64,000 nucleotides of DNA from Parvibaculaceae bacterium Mf 1.05b.01 (GTDB lineage: Bacteria > Pseudomonadota > Alphaproteobacteria > Parvibaculales > Parvibaculaceae), in assembly GCA_000509225.1 (NCBI GenBank), contig BAOK01000002.1, positions 376,496 through 440,495 on the forward strand, in the 5' to 3' direction. Positions 54,090-62,921 of this stretch are shown here, in pieces. Position numbers and translations under genes: made by a program. Positions within the stretch are counted from its first letter, which is position 1. Each line of letters starts with the position of its first letter. The notes below the pieces were generated by a model. It did no database searches. It had not been told where the DNA came from and saw only the letters and a program-made list of their open reading frames with translations.

Positions 54090-56061
54090 GCTCAGCTGTT
54101 TCTGTCGCCTCCTTGTCTGCTGCTTCTATCGCCCGCTCAATCTCTGAAACAAGGGTCCCTAACTCATAGGGTTTTGTGACAAAGCCACTAATGCCCGCGC
54201 GCGCGAACCGTTCCTCCATGTCATTTGTGACGTCTGCAGTCAGCGCCAGAATTGGTATGTCTGCGCCGGTTGCTCGAATGGTTTTGGAGGCCTCTAGACC
54301 ATCCATTATGGGCATGTGGATATCCATAAGAATGATATCAAACTGGTCTGGGCAAAACATCTCAACTGCTTCAGCGCCATTGCCAGCGATGGTCAACTCA
54401 AAACCCAGCGCCTGTGAGAGGCGCTTCAGTATTTCCTGGTTCATGGCATTGTCTTCCGCCGCGAGAATTCTAAGACCCGTATTAACATCAGGCACCTGCT
54501 TATCTGCCTGCGCCTTCGTTGGGGCTTGTGCGTAAGAGAGCGGTAGGGGCAATGTGACTGAAAAGCAGGTTCCCTTGCCCAGCCTAGACTCGACGCGAAT
54601 GTCGCCGTCCATTAGATCAACGAGGTTCTTGCAGATTGAGAGGCCAAGTCCGACACCGTCATGTCTGCGTGTGCTGGATGGGTCGAGCTGTTCGAAACGA
54701 TCGAAAATTCGGTCCAGTTGATCTGGCGTCATCCCTTCGCCTGTGTCTTCGACGGTGATCTGGAGTCCCTTGGTTTCCTCGCGCCGTGATAGGTGGACAT
54801 GTATGTGCCCCGTCTCAGTGAACTTAATGGCGTTGTCACCAAGGTTGATAAGGACTTGCTGTATCCGCAGGGCATCACCTGTGACTGTACAGTCTGTGAG
54901 GTCGCTGTCGATTGAGAGAGCGAGCGATTTTTTCTCTGCCTTGGGGGTAAGCATGACTCTGAGTCTCGCCAGCAGGTCTGACAGGAGGAAGTCTTCGGGA
55001 TAGATGGAGAGTTTAGCTGCTTCCAGTTGCGAGAAATCGAGTAGGTCGTTGATTAATTCAAGGGCTGCATAGGCAGCATGTTTTGCCATGTCGACACACT
55101 CGACCTGCTGATCATCAAGTGTGGAGAGTTCAAGGAGAGAGATCATGCCTAGGACGCCGTTTAAGGGGGTGCGTACTTCGTGGCTCATATTCGCGAGAAA
55201 GGCAGACTTTGTTTCACTTGCCGCTTCGGCTTTTTCTTTTGCTGCTTCCAGTTCGTCGGATAGCTTTTGCAGGGAATAGGCTTGGCGTTCGAATTGGGCG
55301 GCGAGCTCCTGCTCTTTTGTGATGTCCACAAAGGTTCCGAAAACCGATATCGGGTTTCCATCTGAGTCAAGTTCGCTTTGTCCGCTGGAACGAACGTGAC
55401 AGATGGACAGGTCCGGTCGTATCAGTCGCGCACGAAATTCGAAGCTTTCGCCTTTGCTGATGGCATCTAAGATGGATGTGCCGACGGTTTCTTGGTCGTC
55501 GGGGTGATATTGTTCAAGAGCCGACTGGATGGTGGGGGTGAAGCTCTCTGGTCGAAGGCCATGAATTTTAAAAACTTGGTCTGTCCATTCCAGGAGGTCG
55601 CTTGCGATATTGAAGCGCCAGAGGCCCACTCCCTCCAAAAGATCAATGTTTCGGTAGAGGAGTTCTGTTTTGTGGCGTTCTTCTTTAAGCGCTTCGTCCG
55701 CTGATTGGTCTGTTATCAGACCAAGAAAGAACTTCGTTTTGTCCTCTCCGGGAAGCGAAAAGACTTTGATCGAGACCGGGATGATTGTGCCATCTTTCTT
55801 CTTCCCAGGGAGCGTTCTGTCAGGTGTGAGGGGCCGGCCCATTTTCCCCACAGTTGATGCATCAAGGTGTGCCTGATGCTGGACCGCGTGTCGTCCTGGC
55901 ATGAGCACAGAAATGTTTTTCCCGAGAAGTTCCTGATCGCTATAGCCGAATATTTCTTCTACGGCGGGGTTGATGGCGGCGATGATGCCCTGTTCGTCAA
56001 TTGTCACGAAACCGTCGGTCAGTGATGCGGCGATTGCACCGAATGAGGACGCTAGATCCAT
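54040..56061 (-). CDS. Hybrid histidine kinase PAS-PAS-HisKA-HATPase-REC
   Basis: A 673-residue soluble kinase with no membrane segment. PAS1 (5-120) has the FixL-like haem-pocket pattern: His62 after LMPGRHAVQ and Arg82 in PDRTLPGKKKDG, at the spacing of FixL His200/Arg220. PAS2 is about 140-250, a coiled coil 255-288, HisKA His294 (NMSHEVRTPL), HATPase with N410 and GVGLGLSI, and REC with phospho-Asp580 (ILMDIHMP), acidic pair in AEDN and Lys630. The ATG at 56059-56061 follows GAGGT at 5 nt; the longer frame is less likely. Oxygen sensing is inference from the two residues. Confidence 0.9.
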   Translation of the reverse strand: MDLASSFGAIAASLTDGFVTIDEQGIIAAINPAVEEIFGYSDQELLGKNISVLMPGRHAVQHQAHLDASTVGKMGRPLTPDRTLPGKKKDGTIIPVSIKVFSLPGEDKTKFFLGLITDQSADEALKEERHKTELLYRNIDLLEGVGLWRFNIASDLLEWTDQVFKIHGLRPESFTPTIQSALEQYHPDDQETVGTSILDAISKGESFEFRARLIRPDLSICHVRSSGQSELDSDGNPISVFGTFVDITKEQELAAQFERQAYSLQKLSDELEAAKEKAEAASETKSAFLANMSHEVRTPLNGVLGMISLLELSTLDDQQVECVDMAKHAAYAALELINDLLDFSQLEAAKLSIYPEDFLLSDLLARLRVMLTPKAEKKSLALSIDSDLTDCTVTGDALRIQQVLINLGDNAIKFTETGHIHVHLSRREETKGLQITVEDTGEGMTPDQLDRIFDRFEQLDPSSTRRHDGVGLGLSICKNLVDLMDGDIRVESRLGKGTCFSVTLPLPLSYAQAPTKAQADKQVPDVNTGLRILAAEDNAMNQEILKRLSQALGFELTIAGNGAEAVEMFCPDQFDIILMDIHMPIMDGLEASKTIRATGADIPILALTADVTNDMEERFARAGISGFVTKPYELGTLVSEIERAIEAADKEATETAELTLQRQEQVDHAASAT

Positions 56062-56293
56062 GTCTACCTCACAAGTTCGTTGCCACCACCCGCACCTTGG
56101 CAGAACAAGTGTTTCACCCAAGTTAAACTTTTGATCTATGTCTAAGTGCTATAGCCCTGAATTTGAAAGGGTTTTTCGAGAAATCAATCCTCCCAGACAC
56201 TTCCCGATATCCCCTGGTTTCACGCTTGGCACACAGCGACAAGCTCACTAGTGTGCGCCCAATTCCTATCACCTTCTGTCTGGAGACTTCCTC
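56062..56293. other. Divergent promoter region
   Basis: About 230 nt between the hybrid kinase and the lyase. It should hold both promoters. No clear operator was found. ACTAG-type short palindromes only. Confidence 0.4.
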
Positions 56294-57181
56294 ATGACCT
56301 CTGCTGCCCGTCCACGCCGTTCTGTCCTTTACATGCCAGGATCAAATGCGCGGGCACTGGAGAAGGCGCGCTCCATTCCGGCTGATGCCCTTATTCTTGA
56401 TCTGGAGGATGCTGTGGCGCCGGACGCCAAAGCCGAAGCGCGCGCTCAGGTCTGCGATGTGGTCAAGCAAGGCGGCTATGGAAAGCGGGAGATCATCATT
56501 CGGGTGAATGCTCTTTCTACCGAGTGGGGTGCAGCAGACATTGAAGCGGCGGTTGCCGCCGGGCCCGATGCCATTCTCGTTCCGAAGATCAGCTCTGCGG
56601 AGGATGTGCGTGAAGCGTCTGCACTTCTGGATAAGGCTGGGGCTGGTGAGGGGCTTCAGCTTTGGGCGATGATGGAAACACCGCTCGCCATGTTGCAAGC
56701 ACAGGCAATTTCGGCAACCGCATCAGAGACGCGCATGACGGTTTGGGTTATGGGCACAAACGACATTGCCAAAGAGCTTCGTTGTGCTCATACGCCAGAC
56801 CGGTTGCCGATGGTGACGTCGCTCGGCCTTTGCATGTTGGCAGCCCGTGCCTATGGGATCACGATCCTTGATGGTGTCTACAATGACATTAAGGACGAGA
56901 GTGGCTTTGCCGCGATCTGTGAGCAGGGCAGGGATCTGGGGCTTGATGGCAAGACATTGATCCATCCAAGCCAGGTGGGACCCTGCAACCGGATCTTCTC
57001 GCCGGATGATGACGAGGTCGCCTTTTCGCGACAGGTGATTGAAGCATTCAAACAACCTGAAAATGCGGGCAAGGGCGTCATCAAGGTGGACGGCAAGATG
57101 GTTGAGCTGCTCCATGCAGAAATCGCCGAACGGGTCGTGTCGATTGCGGATGCGATCACTGAGTTGGAAGCTGCTGGTTGA
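56294..57181 (+). CDS. CitE-like CoA-ester lyase, (3S)-malyl-CoA thioesterase (Mcl2-like)
   Basis: A 295-residue HpcH/HpaI-family barrel. RRSVLYMPGSNARALEKA, DALILDLEDAVAPDAK (with metal-binding Glu/Asp), WVMGTNDIAKELR and DGKTLIHPSQVGPCN match Rhodobacter Mcl2. Mcl2 hydrolyses (3S)-malyl-CoA to malate in the ethylmalonyl-CoA pathway; lyase on other CoA esters is possible. Mesaconyl-CoA hydratase lies two genes downstream, which supports that role. Confidence 0.88.
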   Translation: MTSAARPRRSVLYMPGSNARALEKARSIPADALILDLEDAVAPDAKAEARAQVCDVVKQGGYGKREIIIRVNALSTEWGAADIEAAVAAGPDAILVPKISSAEDVREASALLDKAGAGEGLQLWAMMETPLAMLQAQAISATASETRMTVWVMGTNDIAKELRCAHTPDRLPMVTSLGLCMLAARAYGITILDGVYNDIKDESGFAAICEQGRDLGLDGKTLIHPSQVGPCNRIFSPDDDEVAFSRQVIEAFKQPENAGKGVIKVDGKMVELLHAEIAERVVSIADAITELEAAG

Positions 57182-57245
57182 GTTTGATTGTTCATGATAT
57201 GTTCTGATTTGGCGTGATGAAGCATCGATCAATGGGAGCGAGATC

Positions 57246-57761
57246 ATGGGTGAAACCAAGAAGCCGACCGCGGAAGATTATGTGATCCGGACAGCTGAGC
57301 TGAAACCGGCGGAGATCTATTCCTTCACGCATCCGCTTAATCCCAATTCGGCGATTTCGTTTGTGCCTCTGTCTGATCGTGTGGGGATGCAACGTGCGCA
57401 ACTTGGGCTTGGACGCATTCCACCGGGTCGAGAGAGTTTTGTCCCCCACTGCCACAGTGCTCAGGAGGAGTTTGTCTTTATTCTTGAAGGAAGTGGGGAG
57501 ATGGAGATTGACGGTGAGCGCGTCGCGGTTGCGTCCGGGGACTATGTGGGCTTTCCTATCGATGGGGCGGTTCACCAGCTCTACAATACTGGCGAGAATG
57601 ACCTGGTTTATCTGATGGGTGGGGAACGCACACCAACAGATATGTCGCGTTTTCCCACCATCGGAAAGATCGGCGTCTGGGCAGAGGGAACTATGCGCTA
57701 CATTGATGAAGATGCCGCTCAGCAGTTTTCTCCTGAGGATTTCGTAGAGCCCCAGGGGTAG
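57246..57761 (+). CDS. Cupin domain protein
   Basis: A 171-residue single cupin. Motif 1 is HCHSAQEEFVFILEGSGEMEIDG (His, His/Gln, Glu ligands visible: PHCHSAQEEF) and motif 2 is DYVGFPIDGAVHQLYNTG (His). A metal-binding small-molecule isomerase, dioxygenase or sensor role is possible; none can be named. It sits between the lyase and mesaconyl-CoA hydratase genes, so it may act in the same pathway. Confidence 0.82.
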   Translation: MGETKKPTAEDYVIRTAELKPAEIYSFTHPLNPNSAISFVPLSDRVGMQRAQLGLGRIPPGRESFVPHCHSAQEEFVFILEGSGEMEIDGERVAVASGDYVGFPIDGAVHQLYNTGENDLVYLMGGERTPTDMSRFPTIGKIGVWAEGTMRYIDEDAAQQFSPEDFVEPQG

Positions 57762-57864
57762 GTGGTGTTGCTCTTTGTCCGGCCCGTCTGTGAAAGTGTA
57801 CAGCTCCGGTGGAGGCTGATATAGGCTGGCTCTGTGTAGATCAGGTTGAAGGCAGAGCAACGCG

Positions 57865-58914
57865 ATGAGCGACAAGACAGGTTCCGGGAATTTCTTTGAG
57901 GATTTCAGCGTCGGGCAGGTGCTGACCCACGCGACACCACGCACGATCACGTCGGGCGATGTGGCCGTCTATAACAGTCTGTTCCCCATGCGGTTTGCGC
58001 TGCAGTCGTCCGATGCATTTGCACAGCAAGTCGGGTATGCCCAAGCCCCTGTCGACGACATGCTTGCCTTTCATTTCGTGTTCGGCAAAACGGTTCCCGA
58101 CATCTCTCTCAACGCGGTCGCTAATCTTGGCTATGCGGATTGCCGGTTTCTTAAACCCGTTTTTACAGGCGATACCATCACGACCGTGTCAAAGGTGATC
58201 GGGCTTAAAGAAAACTCGAATGGCAAGACGGGCGTGGTCTATGTGCGGTCTACCGGCTCCAATCAGGCAGGCGACAATGTTCTCGACTATGTGCGCTGGG
58301 TGATGGTGCGCAAGCGGGATGAAGCCTCTCCGGCGCCGGAAGAGGATGTGCCGAACCTTCCGAAGGTGGTGGAACCAAAGCATTTTGCCTTGCCCTCTGC
58401 AGAGAATTTTTCCGGCATTGATACCGACCTTTCCGGGTCCGCCCACAGGTGGGGCGACTATCGGGTTGGGGAGAAGATCGATCATGTGGACGGGGTGACC
58501 ATCGAAGAAGCTGAACACATGATGGCGACACGGCTTTACCAGAATACGGCGAAAGTGCATTTCAACCAGTTCACGGAAGGCCAGGGGCGATTTGGGAGGA
58601 GGCTCATGTATGGCGGGCACGTGATCTCTATGGCCCGCGCCCTGACGTTTAACGGATTGGGAAACGCGTTCCTGATTGCAGCGATCAATGGTGGGCGACA
58701 TGTGGCCCCTTGCTTTGGGGGTGATACGGTCTTTGCCTGGTCTGAGGTCCTGGATAGCGTTGAGCTGGACGGGCGATCTGACCTTGGCGCATTGCGCTTG
58801 CGGACTATCGCAACGAAGGATCTGCCCTGTGCCTCATTCCCCGGTCCGGCAGACAAGGGATATGATGAGGGTGTGGTATTGGATCTCGACTATTGGGTCC
58901 TGATGCCGCGATAG
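57865..58914 (+). CDS. mch: Mesaconyl-CoA hydratase (MaoC-like)
   Basis: A 349-residue double-hotdog MaoC protein. GNFFEDFSVGQVLTHATPRT at the start, FGKTVPDISLNAVANLGYA, KIDHVDGVTIEEAEHMMATR, LYQNTAKVHFN and ATKDLPCASFP are near-identical to Rhodobacter and Methylobacterium Mch. It interconverts mesaconyl-CoA and beta-methylmalyl-CoA in the ethylmalonyl-CoA pathway for C2-unit assimilation. ccr/ecm/msd genes are not in the window. Confidence 0.92.
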   Translation: MSDKTGSGNFFEDFSVGQVLTHATPRTITSGDVAVYNSLFPMRFALQSSDAFAQQVGYAQAPVDDMLAFHFVFGKTVPDISLNAVANLGYADCRFLKPVFTGDTITTVSKVIGLKENSNGKTGVVYVRSTGSNQAGDNVLDYVRWVMVRKRDEASPAPEEDVPNLPKVVEPKHFALPSAENFSGIDTDLSGSAHRWGDYRVGEKIDHVDGVTIEEAEHMMATRLYQNTAKVHFNQFTEGQGRFGRRLMYGGHVISMARALTFNGLGNAFLIAAINGGRHVAPCFGGDTVFAWSEVLDSVELDGRSDLGALRLRTIATKDLPCASFPGPADKGYDEGVVLDLDYWVLMPR

Positions 58915-58940
58915 GTTGAGATCGTTTTCTGCGAGGTTTT

Positions 58941-59846
58941 ATGGGACGTCTTGTTGGCATCGGCGGTGTACTGATTGTCGTTGCCGTGGTGGGCCTTTTT
59001 CTGGGGTTTGGTGCTTATTTTGTCGAAGACATTGAAGGGAGCGGCGCAGAGACGGGGGTTCCCGCGTCGGATGAGGCCAGAGCGGTCGTGATTGATCCGG
59101 CCTGCCTTTGGCCCCTCTTGGATGCATCGTTCTCGCCAGATGCCCCACCGGCTCCGAGCCAGGTGAACCTTCAGAACTGTGCTCCGGCGGACGCGGAGAT
59201 TGTGCTCGACGGTGACTGGAATAGAGTATCACTCCAACGCGGGGAGCCTGGAGAGGCTGATTTTGAACGCCGGTTCTCCGGCGTGCGATTTGCTCACCTG
59301 TCTGATGATGGGCGGCTCGCCCTAGAAGCCTATGATAATTGGGGTGGATCGGGCGTTTTCAGCTCTCTGGTGGCTGGACGGTTAGCTGCAGACGGCGCGG
59401 CGCTTCGCGACATCAAGGTTCATGCCTTTGGTGATCGCTGCAATGGAGGGCTTGCGGGAGCTGCGATGAACGCGGGTGGGCGTCTCACTGCCAGCGCCAA
59501 CATGACACCCTGGGATATTATGATAGAGCCGTTTGCCGATCTGCCGTTCGAGGCGCAATGGGAGGCTGGAAAAGCGCGGTTTGGCGCGGCCTTTGGCCAG
59601 GCTTCTTCCTGCGCAATTTGCTGCTCTGCCGTTACCAGGGAATATGGGCAAGACGACCAGGGCGGCTTGGTTGCGGTCGGATTGCGCCATGATCCAGGCG
59701 CTGCACCTTCGTCCGAGGACGCGCTGACTGTCTGTCTTGAAGACGCGGTAAGACAGGCGGCGGGTGCCGATGCGTTGGTGGAAGCGGCTGAGCGAGCAAC
59801 CCTTGGTCCCTTGATAGATGCTTGTGCAAAAGCGGTGCCTAACTAG
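58941..59846 (+). CDS. Hypothetical membrane-anchored Cys-rich protein
   Basis: A 301-residue protein with one N-terminal membrane helix (about 7-30). Eight cysteines in the outer part, including ASSCAICCSAV, and an Ala-rich C-terminus. I recognise no family. Its stop codon overlaps the palindromic site at 59844. Confidence 0.65.
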   Translation: MGRLVGIGGVLIVVAVVGLFLGFGAYFVEDIEGSGAETGVPASDEARAVVIDPACLWPLLDASFSPDAPPAPSQVNLQNCAPADAEIVLDGDWNRVSLQRGEPGEADFERRFSGVRFAHLSDDGRLALEAYDNWGGSGVFSSLVAGRLAADGAALRDIKVHAFGDRCNGGLAGAAMNAGGRLTASANMTPWDIMIEPFADLPFEAQWEAGKARFGAAFGQASSCAICCSAVTREYGQDDQGGLVAVGLRHDPGAAPSSEDALTVCLEDAVRQAAGADALVEAAERATLGPLIDACAKAVPN

Positions 59847-59858
59847 AGCAATACTCCA
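59844..59858. promoter_or_regulatory. TetR-like palindromic site 1
   Basis: TAGAGCAATACTCCA, identical in inverted orientation to site 2 at 60518. Position overlaps the end of the hypothetical gene, downstream of tetR. Confidence 0.4.
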
Positions 59859-59928
59859 AAATCGGTGCCCATTGTCAGGCTGCCATTTGTCAGCGATGGT
59901 TGCTCTGCAGGCAGAGGCTCGACCCGCT

Positions 59929-60513
59929 TTATGAAAGCAGCGCCTTTTGTGCCAGTCTTACGAGGTTTTCGATGTTTTCACTCGGTGGAACCTTCGACTG
60001 TCCGGAGAGCCAGGCGCGGCACATGACCTGCGTTGGGCCGACCAATGTCGCCAGAATTAGAGCAAGACTCCAGTTCTGGAGGCGGTCCTTGTCATCCAGA
60101 TTGTTTTTCCAGTCCTGAAGCGTCTGTCCAAAGCCCTGGTTTTCGGCCCTGATCCTTTTCAGCGCTGTGTCGCTCCAGCTTGGATGTTGACCGTTAAAGA
60201 GAATGCGTGCGCCGTCTGGGTCGCGCTCAATCCAAAGGTTATGGGTCCGAATGAAGGCGTCAATGCCATCTGCTGCGCGCCGCGTCGGTCCGATTTTTTC
60301 AGCAATTTCCGCCTGATAGGTGCGCACAAGGGTCACAAAAACCGCGACGGCGATGCCTTCCTTGTTCTCAAAATGGTGGAAGAGACTGCCGTTCGACATG
60401 CCAGCGGCCTGGCGAATCTCGGCGGTTGAGACGGCGTCATAGCCGCGCTCTGAAAAGAGCCTTTTCGCTGCTGCGACGCCGGCAAGATAGGTTTTGCTTT
60501 CTTTCGACACCAT
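59929..60513 (-). CDS. TetR-family transcriptional regulator
   Basis: A 194-residue protein. HTH: VSTAEIRQAAGMSNGSLFHHFENKEGIA (about 27-54), followed by an all-helical ligand domain. The ATG at 60511-60513 (MVSKES) is preferred over an upstream frame extension, and the palindrome 60518-60532 sits 5 nt before it, the classical place for autorepression. Ligand unknown; the serine hydrolase gene upstream on the same strand may be its target. Confidence 0.87.
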   Translation of the reverse strand: MVSKESKTYLAGVAAAKRLFSERGYDAVSTAEIRQAAGMSNGSLFHHFENKEGIAVAVFVTLVRTYQAEIAEKIGPTRRAADGIDAFIRTHNLWIERDPDGARILFNGQHPSWSDTALKRIRAENQGFGQTLQDWKNNLDDKDRLQNWSLALILATLVGPTQVMCRAWLSGQSKVPPSENIENLVRLAQKALLS

Positions 60514-60517
60514 AGAC

Positions 60518-60532
60518 TGGAGTATTGCTCTA
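60518..60532. promoter_or_regulatory. TetR-like palindromic site 2 (tetR operator candidate)
   Basis: TGGAGTATTGCTCTA, the exact reverse complement of site 1. It lies between the hydrolase stop and the tetR start, 5 nt from the ATG. Confidence 0.55.
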
Positions 60533-60561
60533 ATGCGTTCGCCGCGCAAGCCAGGAAGGTG

Positions 60562-61407
60562 CTAGAATGCGCCAAACTGGTTGGCCAGCGTTTGCATTTT
60601 AGCATACGCCGCATCCTCTGGTCCGTCATAGGGCATGAAATAGCTCACCGTGATGCCGGACCCTGGAAAGTGAAAGCAGGATGTGCTGAAGCCGGGGCCG
60701 CTGCCATTATGTCCATAATTTGTGCCGGACAAATCTCCCATGACCCCCAGACCATAGGCCGCATCTGGATAGGTTGGGCCCGCATCGGGCACAGGCACGA
60801 GCTGGCGGGCGAGGCTCGATACAAGGTCTGAAGCCATAAAGTGCGCGGTATCGCGGACATTGCCGCAGACTATGCCGTGCCAAACCCAGCCTGCGTCGTA
60901 TTTGGGAAGGTCCTCGGAAAAGAGGCCGCTTGCGACACTGAACGAGGGTGCGTCAAAACTCCCGGCAATTCTCTCTTTCACCAGGGTGGCGAAATCCATC
61001 CCGCTTTCCTGCTCGCAGATCCGCTTCAGCGCCCAATAGCCGGGGTTTGAATAGGCCCAACCCTGTCCTGGTTCGAACAAAAGCGGCTGTCTCAACGTGT
61101 GCTGGGCGAACTTATCGTCGGTCCACGGGGCGCCGCCAGCCTTTACAGCGGTGTGGTAGGCGTCAACGCTGAAATAGTCGCGGAGGCCAGACGTGTGGGT
61201 TAATAAGTGTCGCAGGCTGATTTTATTGCCCTGAGGCAGCCAGCTTTTCTCCAGCCAGTCTGAGGCCGGTCGATCCATCTCCAGCTGCATATCGAGAATG
61301 AGTGCCGCAATGATCGTCTTGGTGATGCTGTAAAGGGGAAAGGCATCAGCTTCATTTTGTTGGAGTAATACTCCACTTTGGTCGATAACGCAGAAGGATG
61401 GGTCCAT
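60562..61407 (-). CDS. Serine hydrolase, beta-lactamase family
   Basis: A 281-residue protein without signal peptide. SxxK is SITK (Ser27-Lys30), the YxN motif is YSN in GWAYSNPGYW, and GHNGSGPGF is the HxG equivalent of KTG. LLTHTSGLRDYF is the family helix. Esterase or peptidase activity is likely. The palindrome at 61361-61375 lies in codons 11-15. It may be in one transcript with tetR (48-nt gap). Confidence 0.85.
   Translation of the reverse strand: MDPSFCVIDQSGVLLQQNEADAFPLYSITKTIIAALILDMQLEMDRPASDWLEKSWLPQGNKISLRHLLTHTSGLRDYFSVDAYHTAVKAGGAPWTDDKFAQHTLRQPLLFEPGQGWAYSNPGYWALKRICEQESGMDFATLVKERIAGSFDAPSFSVASGLFSEDLPKYDAGWVWHGIVCGNVRDTAHFMASDLVSSLARQLVPVPDAGPTYPDAAYGLGVMGDLSGTNYGHNGSGPGFSTSCFHFPGSGITVSYFMPYDGPEDAAYAKMQTLANQFGAF
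61361..61375. promoter_or_regulatory. TetR-like palindromic site 3 (perfect)
   Basis: TGGAGTAATACTCCA: TGGAGTA and TACTCCA are perfect inverted halves. It overlaps the start of the serine hydrolase coding region. Two of the seven positions in one half differ in sites 1 and 2. Confidence 0.4.
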
Positions 61408-61490
61408 AGCGGGGTTGGCCTGATACCTATTGAGAAATTTCGCTTAGGATAAGCTAAAACACGACATCTGGCTGAACAGGAGAGAAATGT

Positions 61491-61895
61491 ATGAAGCGGG
61501 CGGTCGTGGGTGATGTGACTTTGGTCGAAGAAGAACCTGGTATCGTTACGATCGACTATGGAACCGCGATTGCGACAGCTGAGCTGGTGCAAGATGTGGT
61601 CGAACGGTCTCAGGAAGAATGGGGGGACGATCGCATAGCCGTTCTCGTGAAGGCCAAGTCTGCAACTGATCTCGCCAAGATAGGTGCCGTCCTTTCCAAA
61701 CATGATCTTGCCAGTTTCACCGTTGCAAGCGCTATTCTCACCCCAGGCAAATTGACCCAGCTCATCGGCAATTTATTCATGCAGTTCCAAAATAGCCCCT
61801 TTCCGCAGCGGCAATTCACCAATGTGGCGGAGGCGCGTGCATGGTTGAGAGATCAAGTGAGGAATGACCAATGCGAACGCCGCGTGGTCAACTAA
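61491..61895 (+). CDS. STAS/SpoIIAA-like protein
   Basis: A 134-residue alpha/beta protein. IVTIDYGTAIATAELVQDVV, IAVLVKAKSATDLAKIGAVL, then SFTVASAIL-TPGKLTQLIGNL and the end QFTNVAEARAWLRDQV fit the SpoIIAA-like/STAS fold often seen next to regulators. No phosphorylation Ser can be named. AGGAGAG precedes the ATG. Function unknown. Confidence 0.68.
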   Translation: MKRAVVGDVTLVEEEPGIVTIDYGTAIATAELVQDVVERSQEEWGDDRIAVLVKAKSATDLAKIGAVLSKHDLASFTVASAILTPGKLTQLIGNLFMQFQNSPFPQRQFTNVAEARAWLRDQVRNDQCERRVVN

Positions 61896-62099
61896 GCTTA
61901 TCCAAGGCGCTTACCTGAGCATTGGCGCCGCCTTATTTGCGAGACGCTCTCAAAGACTAAGCAAAAGTGCCAAAAACTGGCCCTCTCTGGGGCCTTGTTA
62001 TTTGCCATGTCCCCCTGTCTTCGCTAAACACGGGGCCTATATTCCCAACGGTGTCGCATCCGGCAGAGGGGCTGGATGATACCTATCAAGGACAGAACC

Positions 62100-62516
62100 A
62101 TGGCAGAAACGTCTGTGAAGGCACCGGTGCGCGCCCGGCCGCTGTCGCCCCATCTGGGGATCTACCGGCCCATGCTCACGATGATGATGTCGATCGTGCA
62201 TCGCATCACCGGGGGGGCTCTCTATTTCGGCACACTTCTTCTTGCCTGGTGGCTGATCGCCGCTGCGACGGGACCTGAGGCTTATGGCGTCTTTATGGAC
62301 GTTGCCACCTCCTGGTTCGGGCGCCTGGTGCTCTTTGGCTATACATGGGCTCTGATCCATCATCTGCTCGGCGGCATTCGCCACTTCGTCTGGGATTTGG
62401 GCAAAGGCTTCGAGCTTGGCACGGTGGAATGGATGGCGCGTCTGTCGCTCGCCGGATCCATCATTCTCACATTGATCGTCTGGGCCGTGGCCTATGCGAT
62501 GGCAGGAGGGCTCTGA
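62100..62516 (+). CDS. sdhC: Succinate dehydrogenase cytochrome b556 subunit
   Basis: A 138-residue three-helix membrane anchor. RPLSPHLGIYRPMLTMMMSIVHRITG opens as in SdhC, and the haem-ligand His is in HHLLGGIRHFVWDLGKG. Complex II anchor for ubiquinone reduction. ATG 62100 follows AAGGA; ATG 62076 is less likely. Starts the sdhCDA order. Confidence 0.94.
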   Translation: MAETSVKAPVRARPLSPHLGIYRPMLTMMMSIVHRITGGALYFGTLLLAWWLIAAATGPEAYGVFMDVATSWFGRLVLFGYTWALIHHLLGGIRHFVWDLGKGFELGTVEWMARLSLAGSIILTLIVWAVAYAMAGGL

Positions 62517-62517
62517 A

Positions 62518-62901
62518 ATGGCTGATATGCGCACCCCTCTCTCCCGTGTTCGGGGTCATGGATCGGCAAAGTCCGGTACGGATCATTTCTGGCTGCAGCG
62601 GCTCACGGCAATTGCCAATGTGCCCCTTGTGATTTTCGCGCTGGCGTCTGTTGTCGCGCTTGTTGGCGCTGACTATGCAACGGTGAAAGCCTATCTTTCC
62701 ATGCCGGTGGTTTCGATCCTCTTCCTGCTTCTCATCCTGTCGGGCGTGTATCACATGCGCATCGGCATGAAAGAGATCATCGAGGATTACGTGAATGGTG
62801 AGGGCATGAAGTTGCTCTCCATCATCGGCAATAATTTTTTTGCGGCAGTGGTCGGCCTGGCCTGCATTTATGCAGTGCTGAAGCTCGGCTTTGGCGGCTG
62901 A
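62518..62901 (+). CDS. sdhD: Succinate dehydrogenase membrane anchor subunit
   Basis: A 127-residue protein with three hydrophobic segments. RVRGHGSAKSGTDHFWLQRLTA and the haem-His region YHMRIGMKEIIEDYV are SdhD features. AGGAGG lies about 9 nt before the ATG at 62518; it abuts sdhC by one nt. Confidence 0.94.
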   Translation: MADMRTPLSRVRGHGSAKSGTDHFWLQRLTAIANVPLVIFALASVVALVGADYATVKAYLSMPVVSILFLLLILSGVYHMRIGMKEIIEDYVNGEGMKLLSIIGNNFFAAVVGLACIYAVLKLGFGG

Positions 62902-62921
62902 CCCACCAGTAGGAGATGGCG

